A stretch of 64,000 nt of DNA from Nocardioides marinus (GCF_013408145.1 NZ_JACBZI010000001.1:1657501-1721500); one strand, 5' to 3'; shown: positions 46,687 through 56,133, numbered from the stretch's first letter. Translations and numbers: made by a program. The notes: generated by a model not told the origin, from the sequence alone.

Positions 46687-47628
46687 GTGACACAGGTAAC
46701 TCTCGACGTCCTGCACGGCGCCACCTCCGAGGAGGCCACCGGCTTCTTCGCCGACACCGACGCCGAGGCACTCGTCGAGGCGCTGCGGCGCACCGGCGAC
46801 GAGGAGCTGCGCGCCCTGGTCGCCCGCGACGAGATCCGGTTGCCCGCCGTGCGGGGCGTGCTGTCGCGTCTGCACGAGTACGCCGACCCCGACCGGCTCG
46901 CTGCCCTCGGCGGCACCGTGCGCATCGACCTCACCCGTGACGACGCGCGCCTGGGGCACCACCTCCTGCGGATCGGCTCCGGCACGATCACGGTGGGCAC
47001 CGACGTACCCGCCTCGGCGGCCAGCGACGTCGTGCTCGGCACGACGGTCGTCGGCTTCGTCCGTCTCGTCAGCGGGCAGGGCAACGCCGCGCTGGACTTC
47101 CTCGCCGGGCGGCTGCACGTCGAGGGCGACGCCGCCCTCGCGCTGGCCGTCGGCGGTCTCTTCACCATCCCCGGCACCGACGAGGTCGCTGTCGACCCGA
47201 CCGCGCTGGACCCCGTCGACGTGGCCCGGGCGCTGACCGGCGTCCCCGTCGAGCACCTGCGCGAGGTGATGGCGGGCGGGTTCCGCCCGGTGGTGCTCGA
47301 GGAGATCTTCCGTCGCCTCCCCGACTTCGTGAGCCCGCGTCGCGCAGCGAAGGCCGACCTCACCGTCGGGTTCCGGCTGCTCGGCGGTCCCGGTGACGAG
47401 CCCGAGCGCTACGTCGTGCGCGTCGACCACGGCGCGTGCAAGGTGGAGCCCGGGGACGCCGGCGGGCCCCGTGACGCCACGATCACCTGTGAGGGCTACG
47501 ACTTCCTGCGCCTGGCCACCGGCCACCTCTCCGCGGTCACCGGTGTCCTGCGTGGTCAGCTCAAGGTCCGGGGCGACAAGGCCAAGGCGCTGCAGCTCGC
47601 CTCGGTGCTGGACATCCCGAAGTCCTGA
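46687..47628 (+). CDS. Protein with two SCP2-like (sterol-carrier) lipid-binding domains
   Basis: A 313-residue protein. Two related halves are visible, at about 75-165 and 220-313. Both end in a strand-helix pattern: FLAGRLHVEGDAALALAV in the first and VLRGQLKVRGDKAKALQLA in the second, the signature G-x-L/K-v-x-G-D-x-x-x-A-L of SCP2 sterol-binding domains. A helical N-terminal segment lies before the first. It is likely to bind or carry an acyl or sterol ligand, consistent with the lipid genes around it; no ligand can be assigned. GTG start with leaderless -10. Confidence 0.72.
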   Translation: MTQVTLDVLHGATSEEATGFFADTDAEALVEALRRTGDEELRALVARDEIRLPAVRGVLSRLHEYADPDRLAALGGTVRIDLTRDDARLGHHLLRIGSGTITVGTDVPASAASDVVLGTTVVGFVRLVSGQGNAALDFLAGRLHVEGDAALALAVGGLFTIPGTDEVAVDPTALDPVDVARALTGVPVEHLREVMAGGFRPVVLEEIFRRLPDFVSPRRAAKADLTVGFRLLGGPGDEPERYVVRVDHGACKVEPGDAGGPRDATITCEGYDFLRLATGHLSAVTGVLRGQLKVRGDKAKALQLASVLDIPKS

Positions 47629-47657
47629 GCGTCGGCACGGTGGGTGGGCACCTCACC

Positions 47658-47720
47658 GGGTCTCGACACGCTCCGTCGCGCCCTCGCAGGCTCGGTCGCG
47701 GTCGCTGCTCGACCACCGAC
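47658..47720. repeat. Suspected dispersed intergenic repeat
   Basis: This stretch begins GGGTCTCGACACGCTC and ends GCTGCTCGACCACCGA, with near-inverted ends (GGTCTCGA against TCGACCACC) and a C/G-alternating core. I remember very similar GTGGTCGAGCAGC...GTGTCGAGACC sequences scattered between genes in Nocardioidaceae genomes. That is memory, not a search. Confidence 0.5.
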
Positions 47721-47723
47721 GAC

Positions 47724-47745
47724 CACGCCCGCTGGCGCGGGCGTG
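47724..47745. terminator. Terminator hairpin, PLD gene and SCP2 gene
   Basis: CACGCCCGC-TGGC-GCGGGCGTG: a perfect 9-bp stem with a 4-base loop, ending just after the phospholipase D gene (minus strand). It can serve both convergent genes. Confidence 0.75.
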
Positions 47746-47746
47746 A

Positions 47747-49003
47747 TCACAGCAGCGGACGCAGCGGGGCCAGGACGAACTCGGTGAACTTGCGGTGCAG
47801 GTCACGGGCCTCCCACTCACCGACGGTGAGCTCCAGGCAGTGCGACTGGTCGACGCGGAAGACCTCCTCCATCTGGCGGGCCAGACCGGCGTCGATGACC
47901 TCGACGTTGATCTCGTAGTTGCCCGACAGGCTAAGGCGGTCGATGTTGGCCGTCCCCACCGTGGTCCACGTGCCGTCGACCGTCGCCGTCTTGGCGTGCA
48001 CCATCGCGTCGCGGTAGCGCAGGATGCGCACGCCGGACTCGAGCAGCTGGGAGAAGTACCCGCGCGAGACCCAGTCGGCCACGATGTGGTTGGACTTCAA
48101 CGGGACCAGGAGCCGCACGTCCACACCACGCGCCGCTGCGTCCTTCAGGGCGTCGACGAAGTCCTGGTCGGGCAGGAAGTAGGCGGTGGTGATCCAGATG
48201 TTGCGGCTGGCGCGGTTGATGGCCTCGAGGTACATCGAGCGGATGGGGAACATCCACAGTCGGGGCACGTTGCGCTGGATCCGGATCCGGGGCTCCCAGT
48301 CCGAGGCGGTCTCCAGCAGCAGCGGTCGCTCGCTGGGTCGCAGCCGGCGTCGACGGTGCAGGTTCCAGAAGTCGGCCACCGCCCGCTGGAGGTCCCAGAC
48401 CCCGGGCCCGGTGATGCGCACGTGGGTGTCGCGCCACTCCGTGGCGTAGGCGTCGCCGATGTTGAACCCGCCGACGAAGCCGATCTCGGAGTCGACCACC
48501 AGGATCTTGCGGTGGTCCCGGCCGTAGCGGCGCAGGTCGAAGAAGCGCAGCCCGGCGGAGTAGACGGGGAAGCGCAGCACCTTCATGGCGCGGGGGAAGC
48601 GCTTGAAGACCGGGGAGACCACGAGGTTCGCGAAGCCGTCGTAGATGCAGTACACCTCGACGCCGCGGGCTGCGGCGTCGGCGAGGGCCTGCTTGAACCG
48701 CTCGCCGGTGGCGTCGCCCTTCCAGATGTAGGTCTCGAAGAGGATCTGCTTCTGCGCCCCCTCGATGGCGGCCAGCATGTCGTCGTAGAGATGCTGACCG
48801 TAGGTGTACGTCGTCACCGTGCTCTCGCCGATGGGCACCTGCGCCGGCGGGGTCACCGGGAACTCGCCCGGCTTCTTCCCGCGCCGGCGGTAGGAGTCGA
48901 CCAGCGTCATCGCCATGGCCAGCCCGAACTGCACGCCCACGACGGTGAGCAGCGTGCGGCGGAGCACCCGTAGCCACCGGTCGGGCCAGGTCCTCGCCAT
49001 CAC
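47747..49003 (-). CDS. Phospholipase D-family protein (cardiolipin synthase type)
   Basis: A 418-residue protein. One N-terminal transmembrane segment (about 12-34) is followed by two PLD domains: RDHRKILVVDSEIGFVGG at about 165 is the first HxKxxxxD motif and MVHAKTATVDGTWTTVGTANID the second. Cardiolipin synthases of this type join two phosphatidylglycerol molecules, or use CDP-DAG; which reaction cannot be read here. The GTG at 49003 was chosen because AACCTA (a minus-strand TAGGTT) lies 6 bases upstream; ATG at 49000 is the next codon. Confidence 0.9.
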   Translation of the reverse strand: MMARTWPDRWLRVLRRTLLTVVGVQFGLAMAMTLVDSYRRRGKKPGEFPVTPPAQVPIGESTVTTYTYGQHLYDDMLAAIEGAQKQILFETYIWKGDATGERFKQALADAAARGVEVYCIYDGFANLVVSPVFKRFPRAMKVLRFPVYSAGLRFFDLRRYGRDHRKILVVDSEIGFVGGFNIGDAYATEWRDTHVRITGPGVWDLQRAVADFWNLHRRRRLRPSERPLLLETASDWEPRIRIQRNVPRLWMFPIRSMYLEAINRASRNIWITTAYFLPDQDFVDALKDAAARGVDVRLLVPLKSNHIVADWVSRGYFSQLLESGVRILRYRDAMVHAKTATVDGTWTTVGTANIDRLSLSGNYEINVEVIDAGLARQMEEVFRVDQSHCLELTVGEWEARDLHRKFTEFVLAPLRPLL

Positions 49004-49009
49004 GGGGAC

Positions 49010-49015
49010 AACCTA
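49010..49015 (-). promoter_or_regulatory. -10 element (TAGGTT), leaderless start of the PLD gene
   Basis: TAGGTT on the minus strand, 6 bases before the GTG at 49003. Confidence 0.6.
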
Positions 49016-49081
49016 GTACCGCCGGACAACGCCGGACCGGTCCGGTCAGGTCGTGACCTGCGTCTCGTCATCGCCCGCGAC

Positions 49082-49099
49082 GTGTGATACCTGTTACAC
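49082..49099. promoter_or_regulatory. Imperfect palindrome upstream of the mce operon
   Basis: GTGTGATACCTGTTACAC: 6 of 9 arm positions pair (GTGT/ACAC ends perfect). It lies about 85 bases before yrbEA. GntR/FadR-type regulators such as Mce1R bind short palindromes of this kind, so it is a candidate operator, but a weak one. Confidence 0.35.
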
Positions 49100-49181
49100 C
49101 ACGACACACTCACTTGCGGGTTGGCGACAGCTCGGCGACGACCAGGAGCGGGCGCATGGGACCCACGGTGGAGACCGGGCG

Positions 49182-50024
49182 GTGAGCGGTGCCCTGACGG
49201 CCGGGTCGCGCCGGCCGCTGATCGGGGTCGTGGCCGGCATGCGCGGACGGTGGCGTGCGGGCATCGTGACGACCGGACACCTGGTCCTGCTCGCCGCGTC
49301 CGCGACCGGCTACGCCGTCAGCGACATCGTCAGGGGACGCTTCTCCTGGTCCGAGTTCGTGCTCCAGGCCTGGTTCATGACGCGGGTCTCGCTGCTGCCC
49401 ACGATCCTGGTGGCCATCCCCTTCGGGGTCATCACCTCGGTGCAGATCGGCGCGGTGGCCGCGCAGATCGGGGCGACGTCGTTCTCCGGTGCCGTCAACG
49501 GCATCGGGGTGCTGCGCCAGGGCGCGCCCCTGGTCACCTCCTTGATGATCGCCGGCGCCGTGGGGTCGGCCATCTGCTCCGACCTCGGGGCCCGCACGGT
49601 CCGCGAGGAGATCGACGCGCTCAAGGTCATGGGCATCTCGCCGGTCCAGCGCCTGGTGGCGCCCCGCCTGGTCGCGGCGCTCCTGGTGGCCATGCTCCTG
49701 ACCGTGGTCGTGGCCATGACGGCGCTGCTCACGGCGTTCGTCATGAACGTCGGCGGCGGCAGCATCTCCGCCGGTGCCTACCTCGACTCCTTCGTCTCCT
49801 TCAGCCAGCCGACCGACCTCGTCCTCGCCGAGCTCAAGGCGCTCATCTTCGGCTTCGTCGCCACCATCGTGGCCAGCCACAAGGGGCTCTCGGCGTCCGG
49901 TGGGCCCAAGGGTGTCGCCGACGCGGTGAACCAGTCGGTGGTGCTCAGCGTGATCCTGCTGGCCGTGGTCAACGTGGGCATCACGCAGGCCTACGTGATG
50001 CTCGTGCCACAGGGGGTGGCATGA
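49182..50024 (+). CDS. yrbEA: MlaE/YrbE-type permease, first of the mce operon
   Basis: A 280-residue integral membrane protein of the MlaE (DUF140) family with about 5-6 helices: VAIPFGVITSVQIGAVAAQIG and EIDALKVMGISPVQRLVAPRLVA form the conserved EQ-loop region with the coupling Glu. With YrbEB it forms the permease of the mce lipid importer, powered by a MceG-like ATPase that is not encoded here. The GTG at 49182 is preceded by GGTGGAG about 10 bases upstream. The 178-base gap upstream contains only the candidate palindrome. Confidence 0.93.
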   Translation: MSGALTAGSRRPLIGVVAGMRGRWRAGIVTTGHLVLLAASATGYAVSDIVRGRFSWSEFVLQAWFMTRVSLLPTILVAIPFGVITSVQIGAVAAQIGATSFSGAVNGIGVLRQGAPLVTSLMIAGAVGSAICSDLGARTVREEIDALKVMGISPVQRLVAPRLVAALLVAMLLTVVVAMTALLTAFVMNVGGGSISAGAYLDSFVSFSQPTDLVLAELKALIFGFVATIVASHKGLSASGGPKGVADAVNQSVVLSVILLAVVNVGITQAYVMLVPQGVA

Positions 50025-50848
50025 GGGGCCCGGGCGCGCTCGCCGGTGGGGCGGTCTCCGCCGCCGCGCAGCTCGGCTCGTTCGCCACCTTCTCGTGGCA
50101 CACGTTGCTCGCCGTCCCGGCGACGCTGCGGTTGTACCTGCGCGAGACGCTGCGCCAGCTCAAGGACGTCGCCTGGGGCAGCGGTGCCCTGATCGTCGGC
50201 GGTGGGACCATCGGCGTGATGGTGCTGCTGTCCATCTCCGCCGGCACGTCGCTGGGCATCGAGGGCTTCAACGGCCTGGAGATCGTCAGCCTCTCCCCGC
50301 TGACGGGGTTCGTCTCGGCGAGCGCCAACACCCGTGAGCTGGCGCCGCTCATCGCCGCCCTGGCGCTGGCGGCCCAGGTCGGCTGTCGCTTCACCGCACA
50401 GCTCGGCTCCATGCGCATCCATGAGGAGGTCGACGCGCTGGAGGTCATGGCGGTCAGCTCCATGCGCTACCTGGTGACGACCCGGGTCATCGCCTGCATG
50501 ATCGCCATACTCCCGCTCTACCTCATCGGGCTGATCGGCTCCTACCTGGCCTCCGAGGCCTCCGTCGTCCTGCTCTTCGGGCAGTCCCCGGGCCAGTACG
50601 ACCACTACTTCTCGACCTTCATCCAGGGACGCGACGTCTTCTTGTCGGTGGTCAAGATCCTCGTCTTCGCGATCATGGTCTGCCTCATCCACTGCTGGTA
50701 CGGCTTCAAGGTCTCCGGCGGCCCCCAGGCGGTCGGAGAGGCGACCGGGGCCGCGATCCGGGCCAGCATCGTGGTCGTCGTCGTGCTCGACATGGTGATG
50801 ACCCTGCTCTTCTGGGGTGGCGACCCCGGGTTCCGGGTGAGCGGGTGA
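50021..50848 (+). CDS. yrbEB: MlaE/YrbE-type permease, second
   Basis: A 275-residue paralogue of yrbEA. Signatures: AALALAAQVGCRFTAQLGSMRIHEEVDALEVMAVS, and a C-terminal AVGEATGAAIRASIVVVVVLDM helix. The ATG overlaps the preceding stop (ATGA). It should pair with YrbEA as the two halves of the permease. Confidence 0.93.
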   Translation: MRGPGALAGGAVSAAAQLGSFATFSWHTLLAVPATLRLYLRETLRQLKDVAWGSGALIVGGGTIGVMVLLSISAGTSLGIEGFNGLEIVSLSPLTGFVSASANTRELAPLIAALALAAQVGCRFTAQLGSMRIHEEVDALEVMAVSSMRYLVTTRVIACMIAILPLYLIGLIGSYLASEASVVLLFGQSPGQYDHYFSTFIQGRDVFLSVVKILVFAIMVCLIHCWYGFKVSGGPQAVGEATGAAIRASIVVVVVLDMVMTLLFWGGDPGFRVSG

Positions 50849-50854
50849 TGGGAG

Positions 50855-51886
50855 GTGGCTGACCGTCCACGTCGCGAACCGCGACGCTCCGACCTCGCGC
50901 TGCGCGGTCTGCTGGTACTGCTCGTCATCAGCCTGGGCCTCGGCGCCGGCTACCTGCGCGTGACCGGCTCGTGGGGTGGTGACCCGGCGATCTCCACCGT
51001 CGTGGCCGATGCCGGCGGTGCGCTGCGCCCCGGTGCGGACGTCAAGGTCCGCGGGGTCATCGTGGGCCGCGTCGAGAGGATCGTCCGCGACGACGGGGGC
51101 GACGTGCGGCTGGAGCTGCGCGTGCCGGAGGAAGCCCTGGCCCGAGTCCCGGCCAACGTGGTCTCCCGCGTGCTGCCGGCGACCGTCTTCGGCACGACGT
51201 ACGTCGACCTCGCTCTGCACGAGGAGCCGGACGCGGGTTCCCTGCGACCCGGTGCCGTGATCCCGGCCGACACCGAGCAGGACACGATCGAGCTGCAGCA
51301 GGCCCTCGACGACATCGACCGCCTCGTCAGCGCGCTCGGGCCCGCCGAGCTCGCGTCCGCCATCGGCGCCGTCGCCGACGCGCTCGACGGCCGCGGTGCG
51401 CAGCTCGGTGACCTGCTGGAGTCGCTGGACTCCTACCTGGCGCGGCTGCGCCCCCTCCTGCCGCTGCTGCGCAGCGACCTCGCCGTCCTCGCGGACGCCC
51501 TCGAGGTGGTCGACCAGGTGGCGCCGCAGCTGCTCGGCGCGGCCGAGGACTCACGCACGACCCTGCGCACCATCGCGTCGCAGCAGGAGCAGCTCGCCGA
51601 GGTCCTGCGGGGCGGCAGCCGGGTCGCCCGGCACGCGCGCGCCCTGCTCGGCGACGACCAGGAGGCGCTGGTGGAGTGGCTGGAGGGGGTAGCCCGCACC
51701 GTCGATGCCGTCTACGACCACCGCGAGGCGGGGATCGCGGCGGCGATAGAGACCAACCTCGCCCTCGCCGACATCGTCGCGGGCGCGGTGCGGGAGGGCT
51801 TCGTGCGGGTCGACGCCCTGCTCCGGCTCGATGCTCCGGACTACTACACGCCCGCGGACCGACCCCGCTACGGAGGTGCCCCATGA
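50855..51886 (+). CDS. mceA: Mce-family protein MceA
   Basis: A 343-residue substrate-binding protein. An N-terminal transmembrane helix (about 15-35, GLLVLLVISLGLGAGYLRV) is followed by an MCE domain (about 40-125; DVKVRGVIVGRVERI, FGTTYVDLALHEEP) and a long helical segment (130-330) that in known mce complexes builds the tunnel through which lipid passes. Shorter than many mycobacterial MceA, lacking the extended C-terminal tail. The start is awkward: the nearest GGAGG overlaps the GTG at 50855, so translation may depend on readthrough coupling from yrbEB, 6 bases upstream. Confidence 0.92.
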   Translation: MADRPRREPRRSDLALRGLLVLLVISLGLGAGYLRVTGSWGGDPAISTVVADAGGALRPGADVKVRGVIVGRVERIVRDDGGDVRLELRVPEEALARVPANVVSRVLPATVFGTTYVDLALHEEPDAGSLRPGAVIPADTEQDTIELQQALDDIDRLVSALGPAELASAIGAVADALDGRGAQLGDLLESLDSYLARLRPLLPLLRSDLAVLADALEVVDQVAPQLLGAAEDSRTTLRTIASQQEQLAEVLRGGSRVARHARALLGDDQEALVEWLEGVARTVDAVYDHREAGIAAAIETNLALADIVAGAVREGFVRVDALLRLDAPDYYTPADRPRYGGAP

Positions 51887-52905
51887 GTGCCGCGACCAAG
51901 GAGGTGCGCCTCACGGCGGTGCGCTTCGGTCTCTTCGCGCTCGTCTCGCTGCTGCTGCTCGTGCTGCTGGTCAACACGATGCGCAACGGCCTGGCCGACG
52001 ACAACCGGGCCTTCACCGCCCAGTTCCGCGACGTCAGCGGGCTGCGGGTGGGTGACGACGTGAAGGTCGCCGGCGTCCGGGTGGGCCGTGTCTCCGGCAT
52101 CGAGGTCTCCGACGACGGTGCCGCGGTCGACTTCGAGCTCGCGACGCAGCAGCCCCTGCTGGAGGACACCCGGCTGGTGATGCGCTACCAGAACCTCATC
52201 GGCCAGCGGTACCTCTCCCTCGAGCAGGGCCGGTCCCGGGGGCGCGAGCTGGAGCCGGGGGAGACCGTGCCGGTCTCGCGGACCAGCCCGGGCTTCGACC
52301 TGACCGAGCTGCTCAACGGCTTCCGGCCGCTCTTCGAGGTCCTCGAGCCCGCCGACGTGAACGCGCTGGCCACCTCGGTGGTCCGCGTCCTGCAGGGCGA
52401 GGGGGGCACCGTCGAGCAGCTGCTGCAGCAGACGACCCGCATCAGCACCTTCGTCGCGAACCGGGACCAGCTGATCGGCCGTGTCCTCGACAACCTGACC
52501 CCGGTGCTGGGCAACCTCGAGCGCCAGGACGAGCAGTTCACCGGGGCCGTGGACGACCTGCGGACGCTGATGACGGGCCTGGCCAGGGAGCGCCGGAGCA
52601 TCGGCCGGTCGATCGACGGCGTCGGGAGCCTCGTCGAGGCCACGACCGGCCTGCTCGAGGACGCCCGGGAGCCGGCCACCGAGACCGTACGCCAGCTCAG
52701 GGCGGCGGGATCGCTGCTCGCCGGCACCACCGACGAGCTGGCGGCTGCACTGGGCTCGTTCGAGTCCACCGCGGGGACGCTGGGTCGCGTCACGTCCTAC
52801 GAGAACGCCCTCAACATCTACCTCTGCTCCTTCCTCGTCAGCCTCGGCCCGGCCTCGCTGAACCCTGTCGGTGGCGACGGTCCCTGGTCGGAGGCGTGCC
52901 GATGA
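51883..52905 (+). CDS. mceB: Mce-family protein MceB
   Basis: A 340-residue MCE protein: N-terminal transmembrane helix (FGLFALVSLLLLVLLVN), MCE domain (VGDDVKVAGVRVGRVSGIEV), and a helical coiled region carrying leucine-rich heptads (VLDNLTPVLGNLERQDEQF). It ends YLCSFLVSLGPASLNP with two Cys (one at the C-terminus). The ATG overlaps the mceA stop by 4 bases. Confidence 0.92.
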   Translation: MSAATKEVRLTAVRFGLFALVSLLLLVLLVNTMRNGLADDNRAFTAQFRDVSGLRVGDDVKVAGVRVGRVSGIEVSDDGAAVDFELATQQPLLEDTRLVMRYQNLIGQRYLSLEQGRSRGRELEPGETVPVSRTSPGFDLTELLNGFRPLFEVLEPADVNALATSVVRVLQGEGGTVEQLLQQTTRISTFVANRDQLIGRVLDNLTPVLGNLERQDEQFTGAVDDLRTLMTGLARERRSIGRSIDGVGSLVEATTGLLEDAREPATETVRQLRAAGSLLAGTTDELAAALGSFESTAGTLGRVTSYENALNIYLCSFLVSLGPASLNPVGGDGPWSEACR

Positions 52906-53879
52906 AGCCGCTGGAGGAGCGCAGCCCGTACGCCGTCGGGCTGGTCGCACTGGCCGGCCTGGCCGCCCTGGCCGTGGTCGTCGTGCTGCTCAGCGTGCTG
53001 TCGTTCGGCACCACGACCTACTCGGCCGTGCTCTCGCAGACCGCGGGGCTCAGGGAGGGCGAGAGCGTGCAGGTCGCGGGTGTCGTCGTCGGCGAGGTGC
53101 GGGCGGTCGAGCTGCGCGACACCGACGTGGAGGTCCGCTTCACCGTGGCCGACGACATCCGGCTCGGCGAGCTCACCACCGCCGAGGTCAAGGTGGCCAC
53201 GCTGCTCGGCACCCACTACCTGCAGGTCACACCACGGGGGTCCGGGTCGTTGGCGGACGACACCATCGCCCTGGAGCGGACCTCGGTGCCCTTCAACCTC
53301 GAGGACGTGCTGGAGCAGGGCACCGACACCCTCGGAGAGCTCGACGCACCGGGCCTGGCCCGGGCCCTGGAGTCCGTCACCGGCACCCTGCGACGTGCCG
53401 GGGACGACGTGGCGCCCGCCCTGGAGAGCGTCGGGCGGCTCGCCGACCTGGTCGCGGAGCGCAGCGAGCAGACCGGGGACCTCCTCGGATCGGTGGAGCG
53501 CGTGTCGACGATGCTCCATGAGGACTCCGAGGACGTGCTGGCGCTGATGCAGCAGACGACCCTCGTCCTGGACGAGGTCACCTCACGGCGCGAGGCGATC
53601 CGTCGGCTGCTGGAGCGCACCACCGCGCTCTCGCGGTCCCTGGCTGGCCTGGTGGAGGACACCCGCGACGACCTGCGGCCCGCGCTGCGGGACCTCAACA
53701 CGGCCCTGACCGCCCTGCGCGAGGAGGACGAGACGTTGCAGTCCCTGCTGAGCACGCTGGCACCGGCGGTGCGCTACGTCGCCAACGCCGCGGGCAACGG
53801 GCCCTGGCTCGATCTCTACGCCCGCCCGCCCGTCCTGCCCTCGGACGACCAGCGCTGCGCCCTCGGGGACTGCGGATGA
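52902..53879 (+). CDS. mceC: Mce-family protein MceC
   Basis: A 325-residue MCE protein with the same plan: transmembrane helix (LVALAGLAALAVVVVLLSVL), MCE domain (EGESVQVAGVVVGEVRAVEL, TLLGTHYLQVTPRG), then helical repeats. The C-terminus has two Cys (RCALGDCG), possibly a disulphide. ATGA overlap with mceB. Confidence 0.92.
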   Translation: MKPLEERSPYAVGLVALAGLAALAVVVVLLSVLSFGTTTYSAVLSQTAGLREGESVQVAGVVVGEVRAVELRDTDVEVRFTVADDIRLGELTTAEVKVATLLGTHYLQVTPRGSGSLADDTIALERTSVPFNLEDVLEQGTDTLGELDAPGLARALESVTGTLRRAGDDVAPALESVGRLADLVAERSEQTGDLLGSVERVSTMLHEDSEDVLALMQQTTLVLDEVTSRREAIRRLLERTTALSRSLAGLVEDTRDDLRPALRDLNTALTALREEDETLQSLLSTLAPAVRYVANAAGNGPWLDLYARPPVLPSDDQRCALGDCG

Positions 53880-55030
53880 GCGCCCGGACCCGCCCCCGGG
53901 GGCCCTCCCGCGTGCTGGCGGTGCCCAGCCTCCTGACCCGCCTCCTGACCAGCCTCCTGACCGGGATCCTGCCCGCCCTCCTGCTCGGACTGGTCCTCGC
54001 CCTCACCGGGTGCGGCGTGGTGCCGGGGACGTCGGACACCATCCGCGTCACTGCCCTGATGCCCGACTCCGCCGGCCTGTTCGAGGGCAACGACGTCGGC
54101 GTGCTCGGCGTGCCCGTCGGGCGGGTCGCGAGCATCGAGCCCGCGGGCGAGGTGGTCCGGGTCGAGCTGGAGATCGACGCCGACCGCAAGGTCCCCGCCG
54201 ACGCCGTGGCGGCGGTGATCGCCCGGTCGGTGGCCACCGACCGCTACGTCGAGCTGACCCCGGTGTGGACCGAGGGGCCGACCCTGGCGGACGGCGACGA
54301 GATCGCGGAGGAGCGCACCCGCACCCCGGTCGACTTCGACGAGGTCCTGGAGGCGCTCGAGGGGTTGGCCACCGGCATCGGGGGTGACGAGCGGACCACC
54401 GCTGCGGTGCGACGCTTCATCGACGCGGCCGACCTGGCCCTGCGCGGCAACGGAGCGCTGCTGCAGGACACCATCGGGTCGCTCTCGGCAGCGGGCGCGG
54501 GCGTCTCCGCCCAGCGCGAGCAGATCACCGAGACCCTGGTGGCGCTCGACGACCTGGTCGGCACGGTCGTGGACAACCAGCGGACCGTACGGCGCTTCGT
54601 GTCGCAGGTCTCGGACGCCGCGGCCCTGCTGGACCGCGAGCGGGGCAACGTCCGGGCGAGCCTGGACGCCCTCGATCGAGCCGTCGCGCTGGTGGCGGAG
54701 CTCGCGGTGGACAACCGGGGGGAGATCGTGTCCTCGATGCGGGCGGCGACCGGCCTGATGGAGACGGTGCTCGACCGGCGTACCGACCTCGAGGAGGTGC
54801 TGGCCGTGATGCCGCTGGCGCTGCAGAACCTCCAGCGTGCCGAGGACGACGGTCGCCTCACCGTGCGGCTGCCCGCGACGGCGCTGCTGCCGTTGGGCGA
54901 CGCCCTCGGTGACCTGTGTGCCGCGCTGCCCCTGGACCTGTGCGCCGTCATCGGCGGGACCGATCCCTCGGGCCGGGCCGTCGTCGAGCCGCGGCGCTCC
55001 GGCACTGACCCGGGAGGTGGGGAGTCGTGA
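53876..55030 (+). CDS. mceD: Mce-family lipoprotein MceD
   Basis: A 384-residue MCE protein. The N-terminus is a long signal region ending in the lipobox LALTGC, so it should be a lipoprotein. MCE domain: VGVLGVPVGRVASIE, TDRYVELTPVWTEGP. A helical region follows (170-330), with Leu/Ala heptads. In mycobacteria the lipidated member is usually MceE, so lipobox on D as well is worth noting. ATGA overlap with mceC. Confidence 0.9.
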   Translation: MSARTRPRGPSRVLAVPSLLTRLLTSLLTGILPALLLGLVLALTGCGVVPGTSDTIRVTALMPDSAGLFEGNDVGVLGVPVGRVASIEPAGEVVRVELEIDADRKVPADAVAAVIARSVATDRYVELTPVWTEGPTLADGDEIAEERTRTPVDFDEVLEALEGLATGIGGDERTTAAVRRFIDAADLALRGNGALLQDTIGSLSAAGAGVSAQREQITETLVALDDLVGTVVDNQRTVRRFVSQVSDAAALLDRERGNVRASLDALDRAVALVAELAVDNRGEIVSSMRAATGLMETVLDRRTDLEEVLAVMPLALQNLQRAEDDGRLTVRLPATALLPLGDALGDLCAALPLDLCAVIGGTDPSGRAVVEPRRSGTDPGGGES

Positions 55031-56133
55031 GGCGCATCGTCGTGGCCCTGAGCGGGGTGCTGGTCCTCGTGATGACGTGCGCGGGGTGCTCGACGACGCT
55101 CGGCGACCTCCCGCTGCCCGGCACCGGTGTCGAGGGCGAGACGATCGTCGTGGAGGCGGACTTCGACGAGGCGCTGAACCTCGCGACCGGGGCGGTCGTC
55201 AAGGTCGACGGCGTCGACTCGGGTCGCGTCCAGGACGTCAGCGTGGTGGACTTCCGGGCGCGGGTCCGGATGCTCGTCCAGACCGGGGCGGAGCTGCGGG
55301 AGGGAGCCACGGCGCGCCTGCGGTACACCACGCCGCTGGGCGAGCTGTTCGTCGACGTCACCAACGCCGAGCGCGGTGCGCCGCTGGCCGACGGGGCCCG
55401 GCTCCCGCCACAGGACACCAGCACCGCGCCGACGGTCGAGGACGCACTGGCCCAGGCCTCGCTGCTGGTCAACGGTGGCGGCCTGGCCCAGCTCCAGACG
55501 GTCACCGAGGAGCTGCGTGGCGCGCTGGAGGGCCGTGAGGACACAGCCGTCTCCGTCCTCGACCGCACCCTCGACGTGCTCGACCAGGTCGACGCGGCCA
55601 CGGGGGATGTCGACCGCGCGCTGCGCTCGCTGGACTCCGTCTCACGGACGCTGCGCCAGCGGCGCGAGACCATCAACGGGGTCCTGCGCGACGTCCGGCC
55701 GGCCGCGCGGGTGCTGCGGCGCTCCACGCCACGGCTCGTGGGGCTGCTCTCCGAGGTCGAGTCCTTCGCCGAGGTCGCGGACGACACCGTGCGCCGTACC
55801 CGCGAGGACCTGCTCTCGGCCCTGCGTCAGGCCGGACCGGTGCTCGAGACCCTCGCCGGGACCCGCGGGGAGTACGCCGACTCGCTGCGTGCCCTCGTCC
55901 GCCTCGCCGAGGAGCTGGACGGCGTGGCCCCCGGGGACTACCTCAACCTGTCCTTCGACCTGAGGCTGACGGCCCTGTCGGGCGGACTGCCCGGCCTGCC
56001 GATCCTCGGGGACCTGCTCGACGACCTGCTCGGTGGGCTGGTGACGGCGCTCCTCGGCGAGGAGGGCTTGGTGGACGGGCTCCTGAACGACCTGCTCGGC
56101 GGTCGCCAGGGCCGCGCGGGAGGTGCGCGGTGA
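55027..56133 (+). CDS. mceE: Mce-family lipoprotein MceE
   Basis: A 368-residue MCE lipoprotein (lipobox MTCAGC, Cys near residue 21). MCE domain: TGAVVKVDGVDSGRVQDVSV, TPLGELFVDVTNAERG. The C-terminus is leucine/glycine rich (LGGLVTALLGEEGLVDGLL) and could contact the membrane. GTGA overlap with mceD. Confidence 0.92.
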   Translation: MRRIVVALSGVLVLVMTCAGCSTTLGDLPLPGTGVEGETIVVEADFDEALNLATGAVVKVDGVDSGRVQDVSVVDFRARVRMLVQTGAELREGATARLRYTTPLGELFVDVTNAERGAPLADGARLPPQDTSTAPTVEDALAQASLLVNGGGLAQLQTVTEELRGALEGREDTAVSVLDRTLDVLDQVDAATGDVDRALRSLDSVSRTLRQRRETINGVLRDVRPAARVLRRSTPRLVGLLSEVESFAEVADDTVRRTREDLLSALRQAGPVLETLAGTRGEYADSLRALVRLAEELDGVAPGDYLNLSFDLRLTALSGGLPGLPILGDLLDDLLGGLVTALLGEEGLVDGLLNDLLGGRQGRAGGAR

